27,995 nucleotides of DNA, taken from contig NW_014577465.1 of assembly GCF_000485595.1 (NCBI RefSeq), forward strand, positions 140,800-168,794, read 5' to 3'. The position numbers and the translations under genes were made by a program. Below, piece by piece: positions 9,965-19,260 of this stretch. The DNA is from Priapulus caudatus (taxonomy: Eukaryota > Priapulida > Priapulimorpha > Priapulimorphida > Priapulidae). The notes under the pieces are model-generated. The model was not told where the DNA came from and made no database searches. It was given only the letters and a program-made list of their open reading frames with translations. The number at the start of each line of letters is the position of its first letter. The first letter of the stretch is position 1.

Positions 9965-10402
9965 CTTCGTCGAGCATTACTTGGTAGCCGATAGTAGTCG
10001 TTTAATGAGAACTCCAGCGCGTCTCGAGTCCTCGGAACGCATGCGCGGGACTCGCGTGATGCAGCCGAATGATCTTGTTGCCATTAAGAGACTGAACGAC
10101 ATGGTCGGCGTGAATGGTGACGGCCGGCGAAGGCGTCGTGGGCGGCCAGCGTTTGTCATTCGACGCGGTGATGCTGCAGCTCCGAGATTTCATGGTTGAC
10201 GTCAACGAGCGGCGGCCATGACCTCCCTGCAGCGTGCCGAGCGAGCGAGCAGGAGATGTAGATTGGTTCAAGATCGCTCGCGCGCGTCCACGCGCAGGAC
10301 TGCACGGTCAGGCGCTCGGCTGGCGTGTCTGTGGCAGCCGGCTCGTGCGAGCTCCCGAACGAGCGCAGTGCAGCAGCAGAGCAGATGATGTCAGGGTGAC
10401 AT
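9965..10402 (-). pseudogene. LRR protein exon 1, copy B (frame disrupted)
   Basis: Counterpart of exon 1 of copy A (1319-1711). The ATG (10402-10400) and the AG|GTAG donor (965/964 of the 9.9-kb line) are still visible, as are GAGTCCTCGGAACGCATGCG and GACCTCC-CTGCAGCGTGCC. Scattered indels destroy the signal peptide and LRR frames. Lying upstream of exons 3 and 4, this would be the true first exon if the sequence were correct. Confidence 0.72.
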
Positions 10403-10447
10403 GGCTGCGTGCGGCCTCTGGTTTAAGATACACGCAATCCGGTTACC

Positions 10448-10456
10448 TTATATAAA
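10448..10456 (-). promoter_or_regulatory. TATA box, copy B
   Basis: TTATATAAA on the plus strand at the position equivalent to 1757-1764, about 46 bases upstream of the copy B ATG. The inverted repeat further upstream (about 10484-10530) is the disrupted form of the copy A palindrome. Confidence 0.5.
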
Positions 10457-10754
10457 TTGGGTAATCGTAGATGTAACGTATATCGTAATGGTAAATGTTA
10501 ATTACTACTATAGTAATTAACATTTCCATAACTAGTTAACATTAATTACTTTAAGCATTACATAACCATCAACACTACCATTGTAATACGTTACTTTCCG
10601 CTTTACAGCATCGATGAAAACGGTCCTCCCGAAGTATTACGATTCCTATATTGTGTATTATAATGGTGAACCCTTCGTTTAGAATAATGATTGACATAAA
10701 TGTTCTTGCTTTGAACTATGTAGTAGAGATATCTGGTGGGCACATGTCTGCGGT

Positions 10755-10935
10755 ATGTTGCTGTGTGCAATGTGTGTGATAGATCGTGTGTGTGGGTGTG
10801 TGTTGCTGTGTGATGTGTGTGTGATGTGTGTGTGTATAGTGTGTGTGTGATGTGTGTGTGTGTGTGTGTGTGTGATGTGTGTGTGTGTGTGTGTGTGTGC
10901 TGTGCTAGCATGTGTGTAGTGCGTGTGTGTGTGCG
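10755..10935. repeat. Interrupted (GT)n array
   Basis: GT-rich array with irregular GATG and GCTG interruptions, corresponding to the purer array at 2049-2098. Similarity to copy A ends inside it. Confidence 0.85.
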
Positions 10936-11655
10936 TGCGCGGTAAACAACGCAGAACGCAAAATATGCCGCGAGACCGTGCGTGCGCGGCGTGCTGCGCG
11001 TGCGAAGTTTGTGTGTGTTCGGACGTGGCAGGCAGCGCGCGCCGGTGTGAGTATAGTATGTGCATTGTGTGAGTGTGTGTTGTTTGCATGTGCGTGAGTT
11101 CGTGTGCGAGCGGTGCGTTATGTGGTGTTTGTGTGCTTACGCCGGCTCATGGGTGGTGTATTGTGCGTCGCATGAACATAACTGCCGTCTTGATGCGACT
11201 GCGCACGGTTATGTTTGCACTTCTTGCTATGAATTCGACGGGTGCAGTGGAAATTCTGCTGGCTGTATCTCTCTATCCGCACACAGGCTCACAACACACG
11301 CACTGTGAATTAGCAGACAGACACTAAAGTGACATACCTTCGACTTTAATCTACTGATCACTTCATCTACGAAACGACACAAAGTGTCTCACGTTTGTGA
11401 GTCGGCAGGGCACAACTCTTCGACAGCATAGTACACGAGCATATATATTCACTACATACGCACGACTAATTAGCACTTTCACCGCGCATTTTCGAGCGGT
11501 GCGATAGTGAGTGGCAGGTATTCAATGATCGACGCGGACACATGGCTCTCGACATCCCGACTTTCAATCGCGAGTGGATGCTTTATATAAAGCCGTTCGT
11601 AAATACACACAACACACACGGTGGCGTGGCCGATAGGTGAGGTGATGGGTTGAGG
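10936..11655. other. Non-coding or unrecognised unique sequence
   Basis: A GC-rich stretch with CGTGCG and GTGTGT motifs up to about 11150, then ordinary sequence. Short frames exist (up to about 90 codons), but none shows a domain or splice structure that I recognise. Confidence 0.55.
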
Positions 11656-11659
11656 CGAA

Positions 11660-11832
11660 GGGTGGGGAGAGAGAGAGTAGGAGAGAAGTTGAATGGAGAG
11701 AGAGGAGGAGGAGGAGGAGGAGGAGGACAAGAGAGCTGAGGGGAGGTGCACAAGAGAAGGAGTGGAATGGAAAGAGGAAGAGGGAGGGAGGGAAGGAAAG
11801 AGAGAAGAGGGAAGAGAAGGGAGAGTCCACTC
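11660..11832. repeat. Purine-rich (GA/GGA)n tract
   Basis: GAGAGAGAG, a run of AGG triplets near 11705-11726, and GGGA/GGAA units. Almost pure purine on the plus strand, which could form triplex or slipped structures. No gene. Confidence 0.85.
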
Positions 11833-11968
11833 ACTAGTCCAGTCCTGCGGTACTTTCAGCCTATAACTATGTGCCTTTGGTTTGCTATGATTACCCAGCC
11901 CACCATTCGTCCGCTTTTATTATTGTTTCACAGTAAGTATGAGTCTAGGATCTAGGCATGCTCCCGCT

Positions 11969-12030
11969 TAGCTCTAGTACTATAGCCCTTCGCTCCTACG
12001 GCGAAGCGAAGGGATAGAGTACTAGAGCTA
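11969..12030. mobile_element. Foldback hairpin element H1
   Basis: Arms 11969-11994 and 12005-12030 are inverted copies (26 bp, near perfect) around a 10-base loop. The arm starts TAGCTCTAGTACTATAGC. GCTCCCG occurs at 11960-11966 and again at 12031-12037, a possible target-site duplication offset by two bases on the left. A second element at 27183-27251 has the same arm start but a different inner stem. I infer a small non-autonomous foldback or MITE family, not yet assignable to a superfamily. Confidence 0.65.
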
Positions 12031-12242
12031 GCTCCCGATCCACTCACCTAGCTTCACACTAAGCATGCGCTTATGGTCTATCCGTAGCGAGCGGGGTGAA
12101 TCGAGGAGGGGAGGGAGGGAGGAGAGGAAACGCGATCCGGCCCGAGGCGGGAGGAGCCGGGTCCGCAGGGACGGTACACGCAGATGCTCGCAGACGAGTT
12201 TGTTGAACTACGACAACGCGCCCAAGCCGCCACGTCTGTTGG

Positions 12243-12406
12243 CGCATTCTTCATCCGATAATATTTACAGGAGCGAGTATCTCCGTATGTAAGAACGACG
12301 GACGGTGGTTTTGACTGGCCGTGACGCATTCTTCATCGCATAATATTTACAGGAGCGCGTATCTCCGTGTGTCGAACGACGGACGGTGGATATGTCTGGC
12401 TGGGAC
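12243..12406. repeat. Two-copy tandem repeat, period 82 bp
   Basis: The segment starting CGCATTCTTCATC at 12243 recurs at 12325. Both copies contain ATAATATTTACAGGAGCG, TATCTCCGT and GAACGACGGACGGTGG, with about 10-15 percent mismatch. No coding potential is seen. Confidence 0.85.
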
Positions 12407-12420
12407 GGGCGTTCCCTCTA

Positions 12421-12600
12421 CAGGGGCGGATCCAGAATTTTTGAATAAGGGGTGTCTAGGAAGAAATAAAGGGTACTTTTTCCTGCTTACTTTTTCTGGT
12501 GTTTTAAAAAGCTGCCGAAGGCCACATGAGGGGGGGACCTCCCCCCAAAAAAAAAAAAAATTAGTGCATTCTGAGAGCATCTGAGCAGTAACTTTGATGT
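12421..12600 (+). mobile_element. Left end of a hAT-like DNA transposon or MITE
   Basis: The segment begins CAGGGGCGGATCCAG, a terminal sequence typical of hAT-like non-autonomous elements in many animals (family knowledge). It is followed by AATTTTTGAATAAGGGGTG and, further in, by a GGGGGGGACCTCCCCCC palindrome and an A-run (12546-12560). A matching right end was not found nearby, so the right limit is arbitrary. A terminus of opposite orientation is at 25998-26012. Confidence 0.5.
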
Positions 12601-13305
12601 CTAGAATGCAAAAATTTATTAGATCCGGTCCCCCGGACGCCTGCGGACCCCTCTTTGCCCATTTCTAGGTTTTTATAACGAATTTACATATATATATAAG
12701 TATATCTTACATATATATTTCTTACATTACTACGTTTAGAACTCACGATCCCCTATTTCCGATACCTATCGATACATTTAGCTGTTCGTCTCTAGCAGTG
12801 GTTAAATGTTGGACCGGTAACCCTGCGAAACGCACGCGCGCGCACCCTAAGCTAGAGTTGCCTAGCTAGAGTCTATCTTGGAGTAATCATTCTGACTGAT
12901 TACTCCAAGAGTCTACATATTGTTTTAACTTTTAACCAAACGTGTTTCCCTATTAAGATCCCAGCTCGCTCGGTTGTCATCACTGGACACTATCTGTGGA
13001 CAGTTATAGCGTGCCTTTATGACGCACACAACATAGCATGAATGCACTTACAGATGAAAGCCTCCCGAAACTAAAGGGAAATAAGCGTAGCTGGATCGGG
13101 CGCTCCCGCCCACCAATGTTGACAAGTGGCTCCCGTCTGATGCAGGCAGCCCGTTTTTGCTCGCAATTGTGTCTATTATTCCTGTATCTAGTTACCTACC
13201 GTGCCTGCCTCTGACCACACCTACAGCACTATATGCGTGCGTGTAAGTTGAATCACACGATCCAGCCCTTGTGGTACCATAGTTTATATCGCTGCTTGCA
13301 CGTTA
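12601..13305. other. Unique sequence with one strong hairpin, no gene recognised
   Basis: No credible exon is seen. A perfect 13-bp stem, CTTGGAGTAATCA at 12877-12889 with its complement at 12897-12909, encloses a 7-base loop. It could be a foldback remnant. Confidence 0.6.
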
Positions 13306-13307
13306 TA

Positions 13308-13753
13308 CACGCATGCACGCACACGCACGCACACGCACGCAAGCACAAACATACCCCCCCCCCCACACACACCCACGACACAACACACACACACGCACAC
13401 ACATCACCAACACGCACACCCACGAACACGACAGCACGCCAACGCCACACACATACACACCACACACACGCGCCCACACCACAACACACGCAGCGCACGC
13501 ACGCACGCACCCACACACACACACAACAACGACACGCACGCACACACACAACACAACACACACAACACACACACACATCACCGCGCCAGCGTCAACGACG
13601 GCCACGCCCACGCACGCAACACACCACATCACACACACACACACACACAAACACACGCGCGCCCGCGCGCGGACACACATCACACGCGCGCACGACGCAC
13701 GCAAGCACACCACGTACCCACGCAACGCCACGCGCACACACACACACACACAC

Positions 13754-13785
<32 letters not shown>

Positions 13786-13980
13786 AAGCCGCTACACCCA
13801 CACGTAAGCACACAACACACACATACACACCACGCGCGCGGCCACGACGCACACACACACACACACACCACATTACGCACTACACACACACATCAACTAC
13901 ACACAGCACACACATCACACAACACACACACACATCACAGCACTTACACACACACACACACACACAACAACATACACACA
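13308..13980. repeat. Long interrupted (CA)n array
   Basis: About 670 bases of CA-rich simple sequence with CGCACG, CACCAC and AACAAC interruptions. The long Thr/His frame across it is an artefact. Confidence 0.9.
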
Positions 13981-14220
13981 TTAATGAATTTTTAATGAAG
14001 AATTATATTGTCATTTTCTACATTTATGTTCTAATAAATGTGTCTTGTAGCTATAGTGCAGCAAGCGCTACTAAGCAGATTCACACTCTAATAATAATAG
14101 GCTTAATGTATCTTACCTGTGATATCGGAAGGCGCGCTGCTGTAGTAGCGGAAATCCTCCTGTGCTAGAAACCCAGCTCCTATGTGAAATTCTCCTGTAG
14201 GGAAATGTCTTGCGTTAGAG
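13981..14220. other. AT-rich spacer, nothing recognised
   Basis: A short unique segment between the CA and CT arrays with no exon-like features. Confidence 0.5.
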
Positions 14221-14364
14221 ACTTCTCCTCTCTCCTCTCTCTCTATCTCTCTCTAATCTCTCTCTCTCTTTCTCACGCGCACCCCTCCTCTCTCTCTCTC
14301 TCTCTCTATCTCTCGTTTCTCTCTCAAGCGCTCCCCCTCCTCTACTCTCTCTCTATTTCTCTCT

Positions 14365-14397
<33 letters not shown>

Positions 14398-14620
14398 AGT
14401 TCGGTCTCTCTTCTCTCTCTCTATATATACTAGTATATACTCACACGCGCCGCTCTCTCCCCCTACTCACACACCTTACCTCTCACTCTCTCTCTCTCCT
14501 CTCTCTTCTCTCGTCTCTCGAATCTCTCTCTCTCTCTCTGCTTCTCTCTCTGTCTATACATATATATGTATGTATTATATGTATTTATATATATATACAT
14601 ATATATATATATATTTCTCT
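14221..14620. repeat. (CT)n array followed by (TA)n
   Basis: CT-rich simple sequence to about 14550, then TATATATATATACATATAT to about 14614. The Ser/Leu frame across it is an artefact. Confidence 0.9.
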
Positions 14621-14639
14621 ATGACCTCTCTCATTACTT

Positions 14640-14965
14640 CTCTCTTCTCTCTTTCCCTCGCTCTTTCCTTGACTCACCACGTATCACGTAGACACGTGCG
14701 TACCATTACACCACCGTACGGTGGTCGTCTCTCCCTCGCGCCGAACCATCTAACCTTTTCCATCAGCGTGTGTGTCAAGTCGACACGGCGAGCCACCGCT
14801 CCTGTCTTGGCTTGTTACCTGCACGCGCCCGCTCCACACATACGCCTCGGATACCTGCCACGACCAGTCGCGCGTTCGGTGCCGCAGGGTACGAACGATG
14901 AACGAGTGGCGAAGATAATGATGTCTTGATGGCTGCTGGTCTGGTGCTGCTACTGCTGCCTTGCA
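14640..14965. other. Unique sequence with a 16-bp palindrome
   Basis: About 300 bases of moderate GC with no recognised gene. ACCACCGTACGGTGGT at 14710-14725 is a perfect 16-bp palindrome. Confidence 0.5.
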
Positions 14966-14969
14966 TTAC

Positions 14970-17265
14970 TCCAGTGTTGTTGGTGTGGTAGTGTGGTGTG
15001 GTGGTGGTCGGTTGTGTGGGTGGTTGTGGGTAGTGATGGTAGGTGGCGGTGGTGTGTGTGTGGTTGTTGGTGGTCGTGGTGGTTGTGTGTGGTGGTGGTT
15101 GGTGGGTGTGTTCGTGTGAGTGTTGGTGTTGGTGTGGTTGTTGGTGGTGGTTGGTGGTGTTTGTGGGTGGTGGTGGTGGTGTGGTGGTTTGGGTGGTGGT
15201 GATGGTGGTGGCTAGTGTGGTGTTGGTGGTGGTGGTGTTGTGGTTGGGGTGGTGTGGTGTGGTGTTGTGGTGTGCGGTGGGGATGTAGTGGCGTGGTCTG
15301 TGTTGGTGTGTGGTGGTGGTTGTGGTGGTGGTGATGGTGTGGCGCGGTGGTGTTGGTGGTATTGTGGTGGTGGTTGTGTGGTGGTGGGGTGTGGGATGAT
15401 GATCGATTGAATGGATGGTGGTTGCTGCTGCTGCTGTGGTGTGGGTGGTGGTGATCGCTGGGTGGACGGTTGTTGTTGTTGTTGTTGTTGTTTGTTGTTG
15501 TTGTTGGTTGTTGTTGTGTTGTCGTTATTTTGTTGTTGTTTGGTGGTGTAGGTGTTGGTGGTGCGGTGGTGGTAGGTGGTGTGATGGTGTATCGTGTGGT
15601 AGTGGTGGGTGGTTGTGGGTGTGTGTGTAGGTGGTGTGGTGGTGTGTGGGGTATGTGGTGGTGGTGGTGCTGTGGTGGTGGTGGTGGGGGTGGTGGTGGT
15701 GGTGTGGTGGTGGTTGGTGTGTGGTTGGTGGTGTGTGTGGTGAGTGGTGGGGGTGTGGTGTGTGGGTGGTGGTGTGGTGGGGTGGTGGTTGGTGGGTGGT
15801 GCTGGTGTGATGGTGGTGTGGGTGGTGGTAATGGATGGATTAGTGATGTGGTGGGTGGTGGTGGTTGGATGGTGGTGGGGTTGTTTGTAGTGGTGATGGT
15901 TGGTGTGGTGGTTTGTGGTGTGTGGTGGTGGTGGTGTGTGGTGGTCGCGTGGGTGTGGTGTGGTGGTGTGTGGTCGGTGTGGTGGGTGGGGTGGGTTGGT
16001 GGTGGTGTGTGTGGTCGTGGTGGTGGTGGGTGGTGAGTGGTGTGGTAGTGTGGTGTAGTGGGTGGGTTGTGTGTGGTGTGTATGTGGTGGTCGTGGTTGG
16101 TGGGTCGGTGGTGTGTGTGTAGGTGGTGGTGGTGGTGGTGGTGTGTTGGGTGGTGTTGTGGTGGTAGGTGGTGGGTGTGGTGTGGTGTGTGGGGTGGTGT
16201 GTGTGTGGGTGGTGGTGGTATTGTCGGGGTGGTGTGAATAATGATGGTGGGATGGTCGGTGTGGTGGTGGTGGTGGTGGCTGGTGGTGGGTGGTGATGGT
16301 TGGGGTGGTGGTGGCGGCGGGGTGGGGTGTCTGTGGCCGGTGTTGTTGTTGTTTGTTGTTGTTGTTGTTGTTGTTGTGTCGTCGTGTCTGTTTTGTTGTT
16401 GTTCGTGTCGTTGTTGTTGTTGTTCGTGTTGTTGTTCGATTGTTGTTTTTGTTGTTCTGTGGTGGTGGTGGTTGTGAAAGGTTGTTGTTGTTTGATCTGT
16501 TCGTTGTTGCTGCTTGTTGTTGTTTGTTGTGTTGTGCTTGTTGGTGGTGTCGTGTGGTGGTGGGGTGGTGGTACATGTGGTGTGTGGTGGGGGGTGGGGT
16601 GGTGGTGTGTGGTGGCAGGTGAGTTTGTTGTGTTATTGTTTGTGTTGTGTTGTTGTTGTTGTCTTGTTGTCTGTTGCTTGTTTTGTTGTTGTTGTTGTTG
16701 TTTGTTGTTGTGGTGTGTGGTAGGGGGTGAGTGGTGTGGTGGTGGTGGTTGGTGGTCGTGTTGCTGCTGCTGCTGTTGCTGCTGCTTGTGGTGGTGGTGT
16801 GGTGTGTAAGGTGGTGGTGGTAGTGGTGATGAATGGTCCATGGTGGTGATTGATGAATGTGGTGTTGGTAGTGGTGCTGGGTGGGGTGGTGGTGGTGATA
16901 GTGGGTGGTGTGGTGGTGGGGTGATAGTAGGTGGTGTGGTGGTGTGTTGTGGTGGTGGTGTGGTGTGGGTGGTGTGTGGTGGTGGTGGGTGTGTGTGGTG
17001 GTGGTTGCGTGGTGGGTGCGTTGATCGGTGGTGGTGGTGGTGTGTGGTGAGTGGTGGTGATAGTGGTGGGCTGGTGTGGTGGTGGGGTGGTGGTGTGTGG
17101 TGTGGTGTGTGTGTTGGTGGTTCGGTGTTGGTGGTGGTGGTGGGTGGTGTGTGGTGTGATGGTGGTGGTGGTGGTGGTGGTGGTGGTGGTGGTGGCGGTG
17201 TAGGTGGCAGTGGCGGTGGCGGCGGTGGTGGTGGTGGTGGTGGTGGTGGTAGTGACAACGTCGGA
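14970..17265. repeat. 2.3-kb imperfect (GGT)n array with GTT and GCT islands
   Basis: The plus strand is almost entirely G and T, with GGT/GTG triplets. Islands of GTT repeats lie at about 15468-15540, 16343-16530 and 16625-16710, and short GCT runs at 15424-15437 and 16761-16785. Cytosine and adenine are rare, so strand composition is extremely skewed. The minus strand opens a frame of more than 700 codons, rich in His, Thr and Pro, with no start context, splice sites or domains; I treat it as a repeat artefact. The array ends in pure GGT near 17160-17250. Confidence 0.93.
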
Positions 17266-17340
17266 TACGATAACGACGACGACGACAATGATGATGGTGG
17301 TGATGACGATGACGACGATGACTATGACGACGATCGGCCT
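17251..17340. repeat. (GAC/GAT)n tract
   Basis: GACGACGACGAC and GATGATG units flank the GGT array on its right side. Translated forward they give an Asp run with no coding context. Confidence 0.8.
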
Positions 17341-18327
17341 CGGACCATATGGCAGTTGCTCGCAGTCTGTTTGGAAAATTGCTCACTAGGTGGCGCTAGC
17401 ACTGCTTGGACGAGAACCACCCGTATCGGTACATTTTCTCCCGCAAGATGTCGCCCGTATGCCAACGCGAAATCGATATTTCTCCTAACCGATTTATCGC
17501 AGCATCTGTTTGGATTTTCTGTCGTCGACTATGGTCGTCGACCGGATCGTACGTAAAATGATCCCGAAAGTCGGGCACTGCATGGTGACCGTGGCAACAG
17601 TAAATAACTTATCCCATGATGATTAGAACGTGACATGTAAACGGGTAATAGCCATGCATGGATAGATTTGCCATAAAGCGTATAATAATAATAATAATTA
17701 TTATTATTATAATAATGCACAATAGGTTTTAATGGTATTGCCACTCAGTAAACCTCGGCCGATCTTTTGTAAATCGCCCGAGGTTTACCGAAAGTGAAAG
17801 TAGGTCTACTACAGCGGTTTCTTCGTGTAAACAAGGTTACGTATAGACGCTCGAGGCTGCACCCTATGCGAACTAGCTCCTCATCCTCGCAGCGTGCTAG
17901 CTGCTGATCTGCTGCCCGGGGGGGGGGGACGTTCCTACCACCCAGGGTAGACTGACAGTCATCTGGTAGTCAAGTGAGTTAGTATATCGAGTGTCCAATA
18001 TTTAGACTCGCGACGCGAGGGAAAAACTACTAGTAACCGATGAAGGCTGGTGCAGCATGGTGCCTGGGTGCAGCCAGACACCATGCAGTGTTGTTTGTGG
18101 TAACGCCATGGAGACGATTGGAAGGGTCGCATGGAATACGCGCATAGCGCCATGGAAGGCAGCTTGTCGTGAGAGTCGTCGCTTGTTTCGCATCCGCATT
18201 TATTTATTCGCACACGTCTGTACGATTCGATTGTTTAATTTCGCCGATGCACATCGTAAAATTGTGTCGATTATTTAAAGTGTGTGTGCAAGCGCGCGCG
18301 CGTGTGTGCGTGCGTGCACGCGTGCGT
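17341..18327. other. Non-coding sequence with three short inverted repeats
   Basis: No gene is recognised. ATAATAATAATAATTATTAT-type palindromic sequence lies at 17681-17716. A 16-bp near-perfect stem, GTAAACCTCGGCCGAT (17748-17763) with its partner at 17773-17788, has a 9-base loop. A 13-bp stem with one mismatch lies at 18055-18067 and 18074-18086 (GCATGGTGCCTGG), with a 6-base loop. Any of these could be decayed foldback elements; none is diagnosable as an RNA gene. Confidence 0.55.
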
Positions 18328-18336
18328 GTAACTAAG

Positions 18337-18571
18337 GCGCATAGGGTCTATGTCCCCCAGAGTACTGCCGGAACGTACCCTGGGTACGGTCCGGTATACC
18401 GGAACGTACCCTGGTAACTATCTGATATAGTTAGGGTTAGGGTTAGGGTTAGGGAGTAAGCGTAGGCGACTTCCTAGACTCGTTAGTGGAGTAGGCGAGG
18501 TACGGGCCGGCATATTAGATAGTACCAGGGTAAGTTCCGGCAGTACCCAGGGAGACATAGACCCTCTCAGC
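18337..18571. mobile_element. TIR element M1 carrying TTAGGG repeats
   Basis: A 235-bp element flanked by the perfect 9-bp direct repeat GTAACTAAG (18328-18336 and 18572-18580). Terminal inverted repeats start immediately inside: GCGCATAGGGTCTATGTC on the left and, reverse-complemented, GCTGAGAGGGTCTATGTC on the right, continuing through TACTGCCGGAAC and TACCCTGG for about 50 bp. The left arm carries an internal partial repeat of CCGGAACGTACCCTGG. Four perfect TTAGGG units (18431-18454) lie in the middle. No coding capacity, so non-autonomous. The 9-bp duplication and long TIRs suggest a Mutator-like element (inference). Confidence 0.78.
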
Positions 18572-18704
18572 GTAACTAAGAGACACCTAAAACCAAGACT
18601 CGTGTTCTCCGTGAGCTAAAATCGTGTAAGGAAACAGAGAACTCAAGCGACTATTGAATCATTCGCCAGATGATAAAAATCGTCCAGTAATAACCACGGG
18701 TGCC

Positions 18705-18706
18705 GT

Positions 18707-18776
<70 letters not shown>
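18705..18776. repeat. (GA)n microsatellite
   Basis: A pure AG array of about 34 units. The opposite motif (CT) follows at 18942-19260, so the two could pair as a very long imperfect hairpin. Confidence 0.95.
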
Positions 18777-18778
<2 letters not shown>

Positions 18779-18941
18779 TAGTGTGAGTAGTGTGTGGAGA
18801 GAGGAGTGTGTGGTGTGTGTGTGCATGTGTGTGGTGTTAGCAACCAGTGAGGATGGCTGCTATGGCGGAACGCGATTGTGATTTGACTATTAGTATTATA
18901 ATGCGGCTGTAATAACTGATTGTTCTTGCCGCAGCAAAATA

Positions 18942-18942
18942 G

Positions 18943-18973
<31 letters not shown>

Positions 18974-19019
18974 CTCTCTTCTCTCTCCTCTCTCTCTCTC
19001 TCTCTTCTTCTCATTCTCT

Positions 19020-19060
<41 letters not shown>

Positions 19061-19260
19061 TCTCTCCCTCTCTCCCTCTCTCTCTCTCTCGCTTTCTCTC
19101 TGCTTCTCTCTCGCTCTTTCTTTTGCGCAATCTCTCTCTCTCTTTTTCTCCCACTCTCGCTCTTTCTCACTTTCGCTCTCTCTCTCTCGCTCGCCCTCGT
19201 CCTCTTTCTCTCTCTCCTCTCTCGATCGCCCCCTCTCTCTCCAACTCTCACGCGCGCTCT
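18942..19260. repeat. (CT)n microsatellite, imperfect
   Basis: CT-rich array with TCCC, TTCT and CGCT interruptions. The Arg/Glu frame on the minus strand is an artefact. Confidence 0.93.

Larger units (their letters stand above)
8712..10910. repeat. Second copy of 200-2100, full of small indels (copy B)
   Basis: The whole segment aligns collinearly with 200-2100: exon 2, intron 1 with its triplet array, exon 1, the TATA region, the broken palindrome, and the flank to the GT array. Long identical stretches, such as TTGAGGCCGTTGAAAAGAGC at 8930-8949, alternate with 1-3 base insertions and deletions in every part. Both ends of the similarity fall in CA/GT simple sequence. The copy is about 15 percent longer than copy A. 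Confidence 0.9.

Noticed and set aside
13233-14168. 311-codon Thr/His-rich frame
   Set aside because: Translation of a CA array. The opposite strand gives matching Cys/Val frames.
15212-17386. Minus-strand open frame of 724 codons, rich in His, Thr, Pro
   Set aside because: It is the translation of an imperfect ACC/AAC triplet array. All three frames on both strands stay open nearby, and there is no domain, signal peptide or splice structure.
18431-18454. TTAGGG array as a true telomere or chromosome end
   Set aside because: Only four units, and they lie inside a TIR element with target-site duplications, so this is not a telomere. The same applies to 27611-27670. It is also no evidence for the organism's own telomere motif.
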